A stretch of 64,000 nucleotides of DNA from Pithys albifrons albifrons (Eukaryota > Chordata > Aves > Passeriformes > Thamnophilidae). The translations under genes and the position numbers were made by a program. This document shows positions 12,603-27,656 of this stretch, piece by piece. Below the pieces are notes generated by a model. It made no database searches. It saw nothing but the letters and a program-made list of their open reading frames with translations, and had not been told where the DNA came from. The stretch lies in the NCBI RefSeq assembly GCF_047495875.1, contig NC_092462.1, forward strand, positions 37,229,523 through 37,293,522, in the 5' to 3' direction. How positions within the stretch are numbered: the stretch's first letter is position 1; every line of letters begins with the position of its first letter.

Positions 12603-15600
12603 GGTGATCTGGAGCTTTCATGGTTTCTATATTTCCAAGGTTTGAGGTTTTTTTGAGAAAGTTGGTGCTTAGCTGTTACTACAGAGATTTTATGGTTTAA
12701 GGCAAAGAAAACCCCTATTTCAATTCTTATAGTCATGATTCAGGAAGTATTATGTGATGGACACATGTTCTGAAAGATTTTATTAATAAAAACATTTTGT
12801 GTTATAGAAACAAAAAATACTTCCATCATTACAGAGAAAAAAAATAAATAGAGAAGAGAATTTGGGGTTCCTAAGAAAGACAAAAAAAATGTTCACAGTT
12901 TACCCTGTATAAGATCTAGTAAAAGACTAACTATATTATCTCATAGTTAGATCTTTATTCTTATCTAGTTAGCCTTCATTCTTTTTAGGTACCAAATCAT
13001 CATTCCTCTATGGTTAGAATGTAGTTGGTATATCCAGCAACTACTGAAATGCAGGATTAACCTAAAGGGAGAGCAATGAAAGGCAGAAAAAGTAATCTAA
13101 TCTTTGTTAGAGTTTTAAAACCTTTTTGCTATATCACTGAAGTCCTAAATTTAGTCACAAATGCATTCTCTTTCTTCGTACTTGAGAAGAGATTTTTGCA
13201 AACTGGACAGTGAGAACTCTTGAACAGCAGCCTGCCTATTTGTTCCTGTCAGCCCACAACCAAATTGACTCCCAGTTACCCTGACATACGATTAACTCGT
13301 GGTCTTCTGTGGAACTCGTGTTTTAATGTAGCTGCTGAGAACAAACACTATACTGTTAAACATTGCTGAGGTCACTGAAAGAACATATTGCTCATTAAGA
13401 TACTTCTTTTCCCCCTTACAGCACCTTTAATTTTACATTTCTCTGTGTTTATATGTAAATGGCAAAATTCTGCAGCTTAAAGTATTTCAAGCCAAAACTG
13501 AAAAGGCAGTCATTATGAGTCCTATGGTTTCTTTGGAGAAGAGTGAAGAAGATGGACTATGGGTGAAACAGTACTGATTTAGTATCAGTGCTATCTTGTT
13601 TACTCCACTCAAAATATTGAAGTTACATTAACATTAATGCTCCATTTGGGCATTACTTGAGGTTTTACGACCAGTCGAAAAGAGGAGAAAAAAATTGCAG
13701 GCTGATATGAAACCATCTGTTTGCTGTCTAAAGGCAGTTACCTTCCAGGCCTTTAACCACAGAGAAAAAGGAATTCTGGACACAAAATTCCCCAACTGAA
13801 AATGTGAGGAACAGACCTACAAAGGTGTTTCTGAAAAAGCCCAGTGAGAAATCAGATAAAAATACAGAGAAAAGTATATTCCCCATGATTTGGTCAGTAT
13901 GTTTAGCAACTCAGGAAAAGTAACACTTATATTTTCTTTATTATAGAAGGAGCAGAAGAAGCATAAAATACAGAAATTACTGAGAGAGAAAAAAGATCTT
14001 TTACTGTAGTGCACAGCATAATGTTTGTATTCTAGGTTGAAACAGCAAACAACTGGAGAGCCTTTTCACTCATGCTAAAGGCTGTATGATGATATACCAA
14101 GGCCAAAATGTCCCCTAGTTGCTGCAGCAGTGTCGTAAAGGTATATTGGCTATTCATATTCCAGTAGTAAAAGCAAGGAAAACTTGCCCTGGTCTTCTGG
14201 AGGTAAGTTGTCTATAACCTTAGTGTGTTGAAAAGGAAAAAGGGATGACAAAAAATGTGGAGTCTTTAAAGTCTCCACATTGTGCCCTTTATGGCAAAAT
14301 GATTCCTAGCCTCAGAGTAAAATAACTATTACTTTATCAATGTATCACATAAACTTCTTTCCTCTGTAATCTTACACAGCATTGTTTAGTTTATAATTTG
14401 TTTTTGAAATGTTTTATTCTACGGCATGCCCATAACAATAACTGCCATAACTTAAATGAAGTTTTAACATCATGAGATCTCATTATAACTGTCTGCTTAT
14501 TCAGTTTTTGCTGATATGTGAAGTAAGAATGCCAGCTGTTCTGGTTGAGTTACTGAGTCCATGGATTGCTACAAGGAAAATTAATATAATAATTATTGCT
14601 TTTCTTTTCTTTCTTTTTTTTTCTTTTCTATTTACTAGCAGTCAGAGGCTTCAGTCAAGATTAAAGTCTCATTATAACAGATGCTGTACAAACATTAAAG
14701 ATGGCCCTACATGGTAAATACAACACACTGTTTTGTTTAGTTTAACATTGAAACAAACTGAGCTTTGTTTACAGTTCCAGGAAGAGAGGTCATGTTTAAA
14801 TAATGTTGTTAAGGTTTAACTAATACATTTAACTCAGTTATCTAAAACCTCCAAAGAAAAAGATAACAAAAGCTATATTTTAGATCTGAGATTGGACTGA
14901 AAACTGTCTAAAATGTACTTCAATGATTTTGTACTGACTGCCCAAATATTGTATTGCATACTGATCTGGGGGTAGGGAAATGGAAGTAAAAATAAATTTT
15001 GCTATCACAAAACAACAGTGAATAAAGTAGCACTATTTTATTCCTAGCATATATATGTTTATTTAATAAATTTATTTGTAGTAACCTAAAGAAAATTGAA
15101 CTGAGTTGAGAAAAATTAATATATTATCACATGTTGAGAAAAAAAAAAAAGAATGTGTGCAGATATGTTGCAACTTCCTGAAATACATTGCTCTTTGATA
15201 TTTATTGCATACTGCAGGAAAAATAAGTTATCTTTATATCTTGTGTTATTATCCTATGTGTCAAATAGATTTTTAGTTTGTCATATTTCTAAAAAATATA
15301 GCCTCATTTTAAGAAGGCAATCATCACTCTATATGTATATTTGTCATATTTATTTTAAAGTCTTAATCATCACCTCAACTTGATTTTGCTTGGAGTGATA
15401 GAAAGATATGACCATCTTGCTTACTGTTTACCAGAGAAAACTCATCAACAAATCGTTAAGATCTCTAAAGATGATTGTAACATTACCTCATTCAGAGCAT
15501 GACATAGAGAAAAAAAAGGTACATAGCATTTCAGACCTGGTGTTCTAGTCAACACCTGGAATGAACCTATTCTTGGAAGTTCCTCATGTAAAGAAGGTGC

Positions 15601-16911
15601 TATGCAAACAGAATCAGCAATTTGTAGTAATTAAAACTGGCTTAGCTCTTCTTCTTAAAAATTATTTTTAAATCAGTATATCATGCCAAAATATTAGAAT
15701 TCTTTGCAAAGGGGAAGTTTCAAAATTTTATCCAAAGTTTTCTTCTTGTAAATTATTTTCATACTGTGTATACTATTATTTAAGTATAACAATGAGAAAC
15801 CTTAAATAGCAAGTAATTCGCTTTGATTATGGTAGTATAATAAAAAGAAAGATGAGCAGCTCTGTTTATTATCAGTTATTGGCTACAAGAAGAAAAGCTT
15901 CAAGTTTATTAGGCTGGGGTTGGAAAAATCTTTGAGGATCTAGTAACAAGTAAAGTAAGTGATTTTTTTTCCAACTTTTGCTTTTGTATGAATCCTTGCA
16001 TTTGAAAGAAAAATATATTGTTCCAGATTTTTTATGGCTACCTTATTTTGTGGATGTTTAAAAAAAAAGTTTAAAAATTAACATCTATACTTTGTTTTTT
16101 TTCATTTTGCGTTCAGCTGCATATTTTTAGGTAACTATTTAAAAAATAACAAAAATCTTCAGTGCAACAATCTTTTCATATTAATATATGGCCTATGGTT
16201 TAGTAGTATATTTACAGAACAACATGTAACATGTTTGGTCACTGCAGTGCTTCCCAGAAAGAGATCAGCACTTTTAGTAACAGTTTGTGACTACAGTAAC
16301 TGTGTATGGCCAGTATGGAGCAGAGAAAGTACTTTACATATCCAACTGTTTGACTTTATCATCTGCAGTCTGTCAGCAAAACCTGCATCTATTTTTGTTA
16401 TGTAACCTAAGAGAAATACCAATAAGTCAGACAGATGATTCATTCATAACCAAAAACATTGATGTCACTTAGTAATGTCAAAAATTGAAGTTCAGCATAT
16501 CAGAGAAAAACCCAAGAATAATATGTTTGCCTTTATCAAGGAATCTTACTGGTATTTTGCAGGTCTTTTTACTCCAATCAATGTCAAAGGTTATACATGT
16601 AATAATGAGTATGTGCATGTCTCAGCCTTCATAATTATGACAGAAACTCTTAGAACATATAGCAAATATTTCGGTTGTAGAAAAATTCTGCTTTGGGACC
16701 ACTGTGGTAACTCTTGCAATAACTCACTGTAATGAGATTTGGGCATTTTGCAAAGATTAATTTTATGCAATAGACAGATCAGTCAGAGCTCAAACAGTGA
16801 ATAAATTAGACCCATGTTGCACTTTAATTCAGTGTGATTGCTGATTGACAAGTATTGCAATATATACACATTCAGCTCTTAGCCACCAGTTCTGATACAA
16901 CTAGTGAGAGA
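12603..16911. other. Unannotated AT-rich stretch
   Basis: Unique AT-rich DNA with no recognised repeat. One weak exon-like segment (14128-14202) is listed separately. Long open frames at 14472-14717 and 16475-16732 show no known domain. Confidence 0.55.
14128..14202 (+). other. Exon-like segment (weak)
   Basis: A 75-base segment lies between an acceptor-like ctagttgctgcag and a strong donor, GGAG/GTAAGT. It is open in one frame for exactly 25 codons, beginning QCRKGILAIH. The polypyrimidine tract is poor and there is no family match, so chance is a serious alternative. Confidence 0.12.
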
Positions 16912-17600
16912 TGCCTCTGCCCGAATTAAGGTGCAAAAAAGACCATATATCAAAGTCAATAATATGGATTTTATTTAACAACAAATGTGATAAATAGAGC
17001 GAGAAAGAAATAGAAGAGAGGTGTGAGAGAGAGAAAGTGAATGAGAGAGAAAGAGCAAGCGAGTGAGCGTGTGAGAGAGCAAGAATGAGAGAGATCAAGC
17101 AGAAGATAGTCACCACCCATGGATCCAGCTGCATCCTGTTGGTCCTTCTTCACCCTGGGCTTCTTGGTGAGGGCGGTTCTGGAGACGTTCTTCTGAGGGA
17201 CACCACCTTCACACAGTCCAAGTTCCAGGTATCCACAAAGGTGTATTCCCACAACTTGGGATGATCTTTTTTTCATCGGTGACATGTATAACACTTGCTT
17301 CCTTTCACATGGTTTGCCACAGTGGTAATTTTTATCCAGATGCATTAACCAGGATGTGCTAACCAGATCTTACCTCTGCCAGGCCTGGAATCAGCACCTT
17401 CCTGTAGCAAATTCCTTCCTTTTGTGCTTATCTCCAGTTCCTGCTGTGGTAGCTTATCTCATGGCAAGTTCCCTCTGTGACCTTGACAGTGTTTGAGACA
17501 GGCAGCTGTGCTGTTTACATCCTTACAACATTTTTCTAACTATTTGATATTTTCCCCTTTCTTGCTTATGGCTGATCCAGTTAATCCTTACCATCTGTCA
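16912..17600 (-). mobile_element. LTR-like element, copy A
   Basis: It shares its end and general layout with 37360-38330: tgcctctgcccgaattaagg near 16912, then a poly-A signal in antisense (ttttattt around 16969-16976, giving AATAAA on the minus strand), a purine-rich run, and a GC-richer half. The far end (taatccttaccatctgtca) aligns with the far end of copy B. The TG...CA termini and minus-strand AATAAA suggest an LTR read on the minus strand. I could not find a target-site duplication, so the exact edges are uncertain. GA-rich low-complexity sequence fills 16996-17100. The minus-strand frame at 16971-17345 is not a recognised protein. Confidence 0.6.
16996..17100. repeat. GA-rich low-complexity tract within LTR copy A
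   Basis: Impure GAGA/GAGT units over about 105 bases. The related copy B has only a weaker purine-rich stretch at the same place, so this looks expanded after insertion or polymorphic among family members. Confidence 0.75.
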
Positions 17601-19467
17601 TGATTTCTTGTGAAGAGAAAGGTCCAGCATGTGCACCTGCAAAAGGGAATCTCAGAGTTACTTAAATTTGATCTTATCCAGCCAAATAGTTCCTGTCTTT
17701 TCTGTACTTATTTTCTGTGCTTCTAAGCTTTAGGGTTGGGATGTTTTTTTATTTTGGTTTGTTTTTTATTTTTTGTTTCATTTAGGGTCTGTTTTGGATG
17801 GTTGATTGGTTGGTTGGAGTTTCTTAAGGGAACAATAGGTGCAGAATAGAAATGGGAATCAGTTAGAATAGAATGCTCATGTCTTGAATCATATGATGTT
17901 CCATCAAAGTGTCTAGTTTGTTTATTAAAACACCTAGTTCTTCTGGGATGCCTATCAGAAATGTTTAGGAAATTTATTGTCTCCAAATCTGAACCCCAAA
18001 GTACTCATTTTCCACCTTGCTCATCTGATTCAAGCTCCAACTAATATACAGCATGGCTGTATTACAAAAAATTATGTTGATTAACTATGCTGCATTTCAA
18101 CAGGCAAACACAAAATCCAATAGTAGTTTCAGCTGCTCACTAGTGTGGAGATGTTATCCTATGTCCTATTATGGCTGCTTGGATGTTCAGAATAAAATAG
18201 GCTTTGAAGGCTTCTAAAACTGTGTCTTTTATGGTAGACAGGTAAAGGGATGGGAAATCAAAGGGCTACTGTTATTTTTGGCTTAGGCCAAGCAACAAAT
18301 TCAGCTAAAAATTTGAATTGCTCACTCCATCATTTTTAGTGTAATGAGACTAATAGTCAAAATTCTTTCTAGGTGATCAAAACCTTATGTCCTGGTAAGG
18401 CTCAGCATTTGGAGATACATTTTATTTATTAGGAATTAAGATATCAGATTCAGATAATTCTGGCAATGTCTTAGGTGTTGCTATAATTTCAGTGGCACCT
18501 GACAGCTGTAAGATATAACACTGCGTTATTGCAAATAAGTTGCTTATCCTGTAGTTTTGCAATGGAAGGATATTTAGTGAAATTAGTGTCAGTGTTAGTG
18601 ACAGTGAAACCGTTTGGCAAATCTAGCAGGGAATTTAAAAACTAATAAGGAAATAATATATGCATCTCATCCACCTTGACCCTGTAATGTATAAACCTGA
18701 GGACTTTCATATCTATTTCCCATCTAATCCAAAATAAATTTTAGTAATTAATCAATTACAGAAGTATTGACACCTCATCTAAATACCTGATAGCAACCTG
18801 GCTAGAGTTACTATTTTCAGGTAAGCTTCGACCAGTACAACTTTTCTATTATGTGTGAGTGGCTTGAAAGCCACAAAATACAAAGGCACATTTCTTCCAT
18901 GTTTGTTAAAAATTATCTATCGTTATTTTCTTTAGATATCAAAGTACTGTTTGGTCTAAGTGGAGAAAAATACTGCTTGTCTTTTTTGCAGGAGGGAAAA
19001 TCCTGACCAAGGAAAGGTAGACTAGAAATTTTTCAAAGGTTATATACCAAGTATGAAAGGTGAAAACTGGGAGTGGGAGAGGCAGGAGTGGGAGTGCAGA
19101 GGCATTGAAATCACATCACACAAGGGGAGGAATGCTCCATACTAGGCAGAGCTCACCAGGAGTCTGCTTTCTTTGCTTTTATCTTCCATTGTAAGTCTGC
19201 ACTTAATGTTTTCTTGGTGCATCAGCATGTTGAGGAATGAACCATCTGAATAGACTTCAAAAGTCGTCTTCTTTGCTCATTACAAGAATTGGATAATTGC
19301 CTGTCCACTGGATTATATCAGCCACCACGGATTACTCAGGCAAGGCAAAAAATTTCCTTTTCCTTCTGCTTTTGAATGTATCTAACAACTTCTCTGTCCA
19401 AGGAGAGGAATTCAATCTCTAACTTATAGTAGAGTAAGCATGCAGTTTGGGTGAGGGTGTGTGGGTT

Positions 19468-19492
19468 TGTTGTTGTTGTTGTTGTTTGTTTT
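19468..19492. repeat. (TTG)n short microsatellite
   Basis: Several perfect TTG units followed by TTTG units, within a T/G-rich patch. Confidence 0.8.
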
Positions 19493-22400
19493 GGGGTGTT
19501 TTTTTCTGAATTTCAGGGGGCATTAAGTATTATGAAATGACCTAATTATATAAGGTTTGATTATATTATTGTCAAGCATTCACTATCAGTTTTATTGCTT
19601 TTCAGAATACCTCCAATGCTGATAAGAAGGATTCTAGCTGAAGTTTCCTAAAATGTAAATTCCATGTATTTGCCCCTGATTTTCAAACCTAAATGGTACA
19701 GGTACTTTCCTTTTAGTATTCATAAGCTTTCTGGGTTTATTTACAATCTGCTGAGGAACAGAAAAAAAACCGTCAGTGTGAGTTGCCTTATCTTAAATAG
19801 TGGACAATGCAGCCAATGTGTAACACCATCTATTAGCATGTCAGTCAGAGTTTTATTTCACTCCCCCAAAATAATAGGTCTACTTTAAAAAAGACTGTGA
19901 TTTATGATTCAGAATCATAAGAACTTACTTTCTAAGCCAGTAAAGAAGACATCTGGGAAGAGTAGATCTCAGCCTCTTTAAATCTCAGAGATTTTACATT
20001 TTATAAATTCAAATTATCTGCTTTCCACATAGAAATAGTGCTTCATAATGACAGAAGGTGTATAACAGCCAGACTTCACAACAAGGCTTTGCTGGAAGGG
20101 TGCAGAAGAGGTTTTGTGAAGGTGGCATTAAGTATAACTGGTGGTTGTCATGTATTTGATGTGAGCAAGAAAATAAATTCAAGTAGTCCTTAGATGGAAG
20201 CTCCCGTTACATTTATGTCCAATATTAATAATTATGCTTCTGAGAAAATTAAGGAACTATAAGGACTACTGATTTCAGAATTTAGCTGAAGCTTCAAGAA
20301 CCTTGGGATTAGTCACATACAGAGTAAACAAAGGCAACACTAGAAGTCAATGTGGTTGAAACTGAATCTATGGAAGCCAGAGGAGAAACATGGATCACAA
20401 CTGTCCAGAATTAATGAAGTCACCAGATGCTGGCATGAAGTTTGGTGATGTTATTTCTGCTTTGCACTGAGTGTAAGATCTGGAAGAATAATGCAAAGAA
20501 TGAGGATTCTGATTCTGGCATATGTAAGTGTAAAACTTTAATTGACTTTCATTGAGCCACGATAACACCCGCTAGTGTTTTTGCATGTCATTGCAAATAT
20601 AGATCAAAACATATGAACTACACGTTCTGAGACATGGTTCACTATGTTTGAAACCCTTGTCTTTCTTTTATACCTGACCATGACACAGAATTCCTGTTCA
20701 CCCTGTTCATATCATGCTTGCTATGCTTTCTTTGGGGAAAAAAAAAAAAAAGAAGAGCAAAATATACAGAAATTCTGGTAACATACTGTGAGACCAACTT
20801 CTGAATCATTGTGGAAGTATTTTGCAAAACATTAAACTCACACAGATATTGTCAATTCAAAGTGCTAAGTCTTGTTCTATTAGCTTTGTAGTGGATTTCC
20901 CTGCTGTATCCAAGTGCATACACAACTGTGCTAAGAAATTTCAAACACAACCTTCCGCATCACTTTTGTGCAGGAGGCAAAGAACTCCCTGTCAGAAGTT
21001 GCTAACTCTGCACACTGAAATCTCCAACTGGCTTCAAGTAAGGGCAGAAGTTTTATTTGGAAGAGATGTTTCAAGTAGTGATGAATGATGTAATGGATTT
21101 TTAATGTGAGCAAATGGACACTTAGGATATATAACTGTTCTTCCTTTGTACCATTTATCCAAGTTCAAAATTTGTAATTCATTTAGTGTTTTATAAATTG
21201 TTATTTTGGAGTTGGGCCAGAAATAAGAACAAAACTTGAAATTATCATCATATTATTTTTCATCTGAAGTGTGCATGTAAATGGATGGAACCAAATCAAG
21301 ACATAATTCAGACTCATTATAGATAGCAGTGTAACACTTACATATGCTGATACAAAAATTAAGTGCAGGATTAATTATAGATAAAAATAATGTAAACATG
21401 TGCAATAAAATAATTAGACATGAACTTGCTAATAGAAAAAAGAATGTTTACCCTGTTGAGAGACAGACTTAAGATCTACTGATAGTTACAAGATCCTGCT
21501 AGTAGTGCTAAAGGACATTAAAAATTTCTACAAAGTATTTCATCAGATGATACTATTCAAAATACAGGAAACTGCAAATGTTTTCATTCACTTTAGTACC
21601 ATGTGCTTCAGCAGTTATTAAATATAAAAAGGTATATAAAGCTATAGCTTCTGGATGGCACTGGCCTTGCAATATTTCTACTCTATGCTAGTTCTCCTGT
21701 AACAGATTAGATTTTGTACTGAAACCCTTCAGGTTATTTTGGGCCATTTCTGCCTCTTGCACCAAATGAAATTTAACTTTGTACATTATCAAATATCATT
21801 AGGACAGCTAATTTCTATAACAAATATTCACCTGTTCTACTCTAAGTATCTATCCTTGGAGACCTTTGATGTTTAATTTATGGAAAATCTAAATTTAAAT
21901 GAAGAATTACCCAAAGGTTATGAGTCAAGTAGTACACACTCAGTATGACAGCTTGTTGCCAGGCTAATGGGGAAAATACAGTAAGGTCAATAAAACCTTT
22001 CAAAGTTTTCAAAAGGCATGTAACTGTAGACTTTCTTGTTAGATCAGGGTTTGTTTTAGCAAATTATTGTAATTTGCCACAATCCAAATATCCTCATCAC
22101 TTCAAAACTGTGTGCAAAGCATTCACCAATCCATTCTCAATTTCATGAGTATGATTCAATGCTGAAGTCTCCTCAATAGTCAATTTGTGCTGTTGTAGTG
22201 AAATGCATATTGATGAAAATAGTGGTTCAAGAATAAAAACCATTCTTAATTAGTCAAATTTTCCACTTCAGAGACTTCTTGACACAGTTTCCAAAGCACT
22301 GATCTAACTCCAGCCCAACAGTCAGTTGGGGAGCAACAGAACAGTTTGTGGCAAGTATGCACTGCCCTAAGCTGGACCTCTAAGAGATATCAAAGCATTA

Positions 22401-25400
22401 AACAGGGCATAGGCAAAAGTCCAAGTGTCATGACCTTACCTCTGATATCTTGTTTGAACAGGAGAGACGTAAAGGCTATTCCAATAGTACCTGGAGCCAG
22501 TTGTCTGTATAGAGATGAGAAATGAGAAATGGTCTCTAAGCACAGAAATAACAGCTGTCCCTGTGCTTCCTTGTTTTAAAGAAGGATTGATTTATCTTTT
22601 TAACCCATCTCTGTACTTTACATACATACACATAAATATATATGTTTCAGGAACTGATGTGAACTTTGTGAAACGAGGTGATTGTTATTTTTCCGTCCTT
22701 GTTGTGCTTTATCCATAGGAGCTTTTTTCTTGTGTTTTTCTTTCTTGCTAAAGGGTATTTGCATTTACCTTCAGGCTAATGCCAAGACCCAGTGATTAGA
22801 AGAAGTGTATTTGTGGGTTTCAGAGAAACCATTTTTTTAAAGTCCCTGAGACAGCACCACTTACAGAGAGTGTTCTGGATCCTTTATGATGTTGCATGAT
22901 GGTGAATTTCATAATTTACTACTACACCGCGTGCTAATAAATGCCTCCCTAATAGGCAAATACTTTTATTCCTAAAATGTCGATTACTGTAAGTGATTCA
23001 GAAATCCTAATGAATAGTTATGTATAAGGAAGCAATTTTGAAAATTAGTTTTTGGAGTGCATGAAAACAAAAAGACATGTAGCTTGCTTAGGACGTGCTG
23101 ATGAGATCAAAGAAGTCCAGCAGAAAATGGAACTCTTGGACTTGACAGGAATAATTTTGTTAAGTGTGATCAGATATGACTCTCAAAAAGAGTCAGCATC
23201 CAAATAAAAGGCATTTAATCTTACAATAAAACAGTGCTTGAAGCATTTGTGACCATTCATCAAATCCCTTCAGTATGGGCAAGGAATATTTTAGGCTAGA
23301 TTGTCACTATCCTTTCTGGCAGAATTCAAGTTATGAATACAAATAGCCTCTATATATTTGGCTAACAGGGTAGAGGATGCCTCTGAACCCACTGCTGGCT
23401 TAAAAAGATCGTAGCTGATGAGGAGGTCCAAGGCTGTTTCCATGTGTGATGTTTCTTGTGGCAATGGTTAAATTTATAAGTTAGGCTGACATAATTTTCC
23501 TGTGGATATACCACAGGCCCGATTTGCATTTTTGTGCATTCTTCCATGGGTTGATTTCTTCTGGAGAATTTAATTCTTATCTGAGTCCAATCATGCCCTC
23601 TTCCTCTCAGACTTTCAGCAATCGTCCTACTTCACTTGTCCTCTAAGTAAAAACTTTCTTCAATATTTCAGGAGTCCTACAGTGTTTCTACAGTCCTGTT
23701 ACACTTCAGGTGCTGGGGAGGTTGGCCTTTATTTTTTGGATTTTTTTTTCAGTAAAAATGTAAGTCTTTCTTTTCTGCATGATTTTTTGAAATTTTCCTC
23801 AGAGTGTCTGAGAAAAACCTTACAAACAGTTTGCTGCAGACTTCTTACTCTTTCTTTCCAAGTCTCTACACAACACAAACAAAGTTTCTCTCTCCACCTT
23901 TTTAGTTTTATTTAACACTCTTTCATTTGAAGAATGCCTTTTCTTTTTTTCATTTTCATTTTCTCTCAGGTGAGACTGGATTACCTCATGATGTCTTACA
24001 TTAAATTTTGAACAAGAAAGGATGATCGGCTTACACACTGAGTACCGAGTGCTAAGATAGATGCCTGAAGATTTGATATGCCTCATGTACAAACCCTTCT
24101 GAGATCCTCTTGTGTAAGTCACATACCTTCTTCTTTCCCCAGTTCAGACAGCATCCTAGGAAACTACACGCAGTATGAACATCAGCAATGCCACTGCACT
24201 GTGTTTAGGCTGTGAGTCCTGTACTAATAAAAGTGATCTTTAAATTGCTGATTTGAATTCAGGAATTGCATAGAAAATCATCATACCATGTGTCTTAGAC
24301 TGTAAAATTAAGAGAGGAGCATTTGAACTGCTAACTACTGAAATGCAAATGGCTCACTCTTATGCCAGTAATTTTACTGAAAAGGGTATGCTATCAATTT
24401 CACAACACTTCCATGCTGCCTGCTGTGTACATAAATTCTCACTTGAAATATCACCAGTGAGAACCAGCATATAGCCACACATAGTTAGTTATCTCATACT
24501 ATCTTTCTCAGGAGAATGGATTTTGACATATGGGTACACCTAAAAATTCTCTTTGCTAAGCACCTGGTCTTGAGAAAAGCAGTATGTTCCATAAAGTTTA
24601 AGTAGTTGTTATTAGTCATTTTACTTTCTTAGAGAATGCTGTTTATCAGATTGGCATGTAGGCAGTCAGACTAGCATTTAACTACCACTAGTTGAAAACC
24701 AAGCAATGGCTGATGATCAGCTGCCAAAGGTCAAAGTGACATATTTGCCACTCTGGAAAGTCAGAAGAGTCAGTTTGGATAAACTGGACCTTTTGCTTTT
24801 CTTCCATTGCTTTGAATCAGGAAAGCAATGGCTATAACACAAAGTCTCAGAAAATGCTTCTGGTGATCAGACAACCATTTTCTCCAGAAAAATGCAATGA
24901 GTGACACATGTGATCTCATAGAACCACCTGCAGTAGAATCCAAATTCATGCAGCTCCTGACAAAAAGGAACTCCAGAGCTTGACCAGTTCGATGTCTACC
25001 TGGGGACATGAAAGATGTTTCCAGTGCTTTATGTAGGCCTTTAGTCCTAAATGACCTGGCTTTGTGCTCTGTGGACTCATAATGGGTAGCAAAGACCTTA
25101 AGCTTCCTTCTGTGATTCTTCGTAACCCGTGTCTGGTTTTGTTGCAGACTTTTGTTGCATATCTTTTCAGAGTGTTTTAAGGCATGCAGTTTGATGGCAC
25201 CTAGGCAGTCACAGCTCCACCTCACTCAAAATTTACTGTGAGCCTCATTATTGGTAATGCTTCAAATATGTTCAATATTCTGAAAATGGTGAAAAAAGTA
25301 ACAATTTCAGTACGGAGAAAGGAGGATAAAGTTTACAGGTAGAGAGGGAGCACTGGAAATCCTAGAGTTTTCATGTAAGTATTCAGCATATTTTATTATT

Positions 25401-27617
25401 AATAACTTAATAGCTGATAAACAAGTTATTTGACTGTATTCAGTTTTAGTAGTTTTTTAAATAGTGCAATATTTACAAATACTAAACAAGTAAAGAATTT
25501 TATTCAGGTATTAGATTTTGTTTTGAGGAAGGAAAATAACTTTCAGTACAGACACTTCTGATAACAGAGTAAAAAATAAATAAATCACTTTATCAGTGAA
25601 AGAAGAAAACAATCCTGAAGAAACATTTAATCTTTCCTTTTGTGTACACAAGGAAAGAATCCAAACTGCTTTAATCTGGGGTTGTATTGGTTTCAGTTTG
25701 CTCCAGTGATGAATAAGGATGCAATTATTTGTGACAAATATGAATTTCTTGTAGGTATTTTATATAAAAACACAGGAAAGTGACAAGAAACCTAATAGGT
25801 ATTTGGACCACAGAGGAAGTTTAATCTAGCTTTGAACCACATTTAGTTCTGTAGGAGTGTACTGCACTTATCCCTGAATGAGATTAGTTATTTTGTGCAC
25901 AGATTATGATATCACCACAATAAGCATGACAAATGCTCCAATTCGAGCAGGAATCCTGTCTGAATGTTAAAGATCCCCTTCTAGGCATTGCCTCTGAATT
26001 TCTAATTTGCTAACCATGTTCATTATGAAAAATATATGAGACATCACAAATCCATCTTTTCATAAAGAACAGGAAAAACATCGAATTAAAATTCTCTAGG
26101 AGAAGGGCTTTTTCCTTATATACATACAGACATGCACATATGCATCCACACACACCCTTTTTCCAATACAAAATTTTTAATTGTTTTGGGGTTGTCTCCA
26201 GTAAAAACTCTTCATGGGGACCTGATCAATACTGTGTTTTTCAGGTGCTCGTAAAAGTGTTTTCTGTACCATTTCTGTAGGATCAAGCAGATCTAGTCTG
26301 AAAACCTTGAGTTCAGCATAACAAAATACAATGAGAAGGTATTTTCTGACAACAAAATTTTTTTCACAGGAAATGCAGGTGAAAAATTAGAGATTTTCAT
26401 CGGGTCTCAAATGTATACAACCCAGCCTTCTTCCAGCTCAAAAATGCTGATCACATATAAAGCTTTCAAGATAAATGAGGAGAAGAGGTAAAATAAAGAG
26501 AATAGAAATATATTTTGCCCTTTGATTAAGTTTATTTGTAAGGCATTATATATGACATTAAATGACTTGTTAAACTTTCAAATCTGGCATCAAAAGACAT
26601 TGCTAAGACTTATGATTGTGATTGTGGCCTTAAAATGTCCTTGATCTGAGCACATTTTTTTTCAATTTACATACCTACCTTGCTGAGATTCTCTATTTGT
26701 AATTTTGGTTTTTACACTTCTGTATTTTGTGAAACCTATCACTAGCTTGAGTCCAAAATAGAGCTCTTATTTTGACTTTTTCCTTGTGTATAATGGCTTG
26801 TTCCTATACAATAGCTATCTGTAATCAGGAGGTTCTACTGAAGTTCAAATATTTTAATGAAAATTTGAACTGTGAAACTGTCAAATGGTTTGGAATATGA
26901 GCTGGACTGTCTTGGTTATGGTAACATGAGTTATAAAAGGTATTTTTTTAACATACTCTCATTAAATACTTTGCAAATTTTGTCTTAAGATTAGTTACAT
27001 AAACCTGGTTATTCTGTGTAAAATTCAGCTCAGTCACATAAACCTTTATTTTGTTTGGCTAAATTCATGTGATACACAAAAATATGCTTTTATATATGCA
27101 CTATGTAACTTGAATCTTTGTTTATAAAGATATTTTTATGAACTATTTGGTGGAAGGTGATCCTAATAGGAAAGTTAAACTGTAGTATCTATTAAGTAAT
27201 CAAGGTAAACTTATTTATTAAGTAAAATAAGGTTTTTTATAATTGGAAGTGATCAGTGTACTTCATATAATCTGGCAGTAGAAGACTGCGCACCCACAGG
27301 GCTACTTAAGTTCAAAACCAATTTGGTAATCTTCCAACTGGAAATTACAATAAATTAAGGTCATTTCTCCAAGGAATGACATAAGCACTAAGTAATGGAG
27401 CTTCTTTTTTATGTTGAATCACATAAGTAAAATTAGAGCCTGTTTAATTACATCTATTGTTGAATGTTTTGATCGGACATTTAAATACTTGCAGTGAGGC
27501 TCACAATCCCATTTCTTCTTGCTAAGCTGCAAACATTAAACCCCCAAACAATCAGGGCAGGCATATCTGTTTTGCACAAAATGAAGCAGGAGAAAACAAG
27601 CTAACTAGTAAAGCTAT

Positions 27618-27656
27618 AAAAAGAAAAAAAAAAAAAAAAGAAAAAAGGGAAAAAAA
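27618..27656. repeat. A-rich tract
   Basis: A long A run broken by single G bases. No retroposon body is visible upstream. Confidence 0.8.

Noticed and set aside
24770..25225. 151-codon minus-strand open frame, the longest outside repeats
   Set aside because: No recognisable domain, signal peptide or membrane segment. By rough estimate an open frame this long is expected about once by chance in 64 kb of such DNA.
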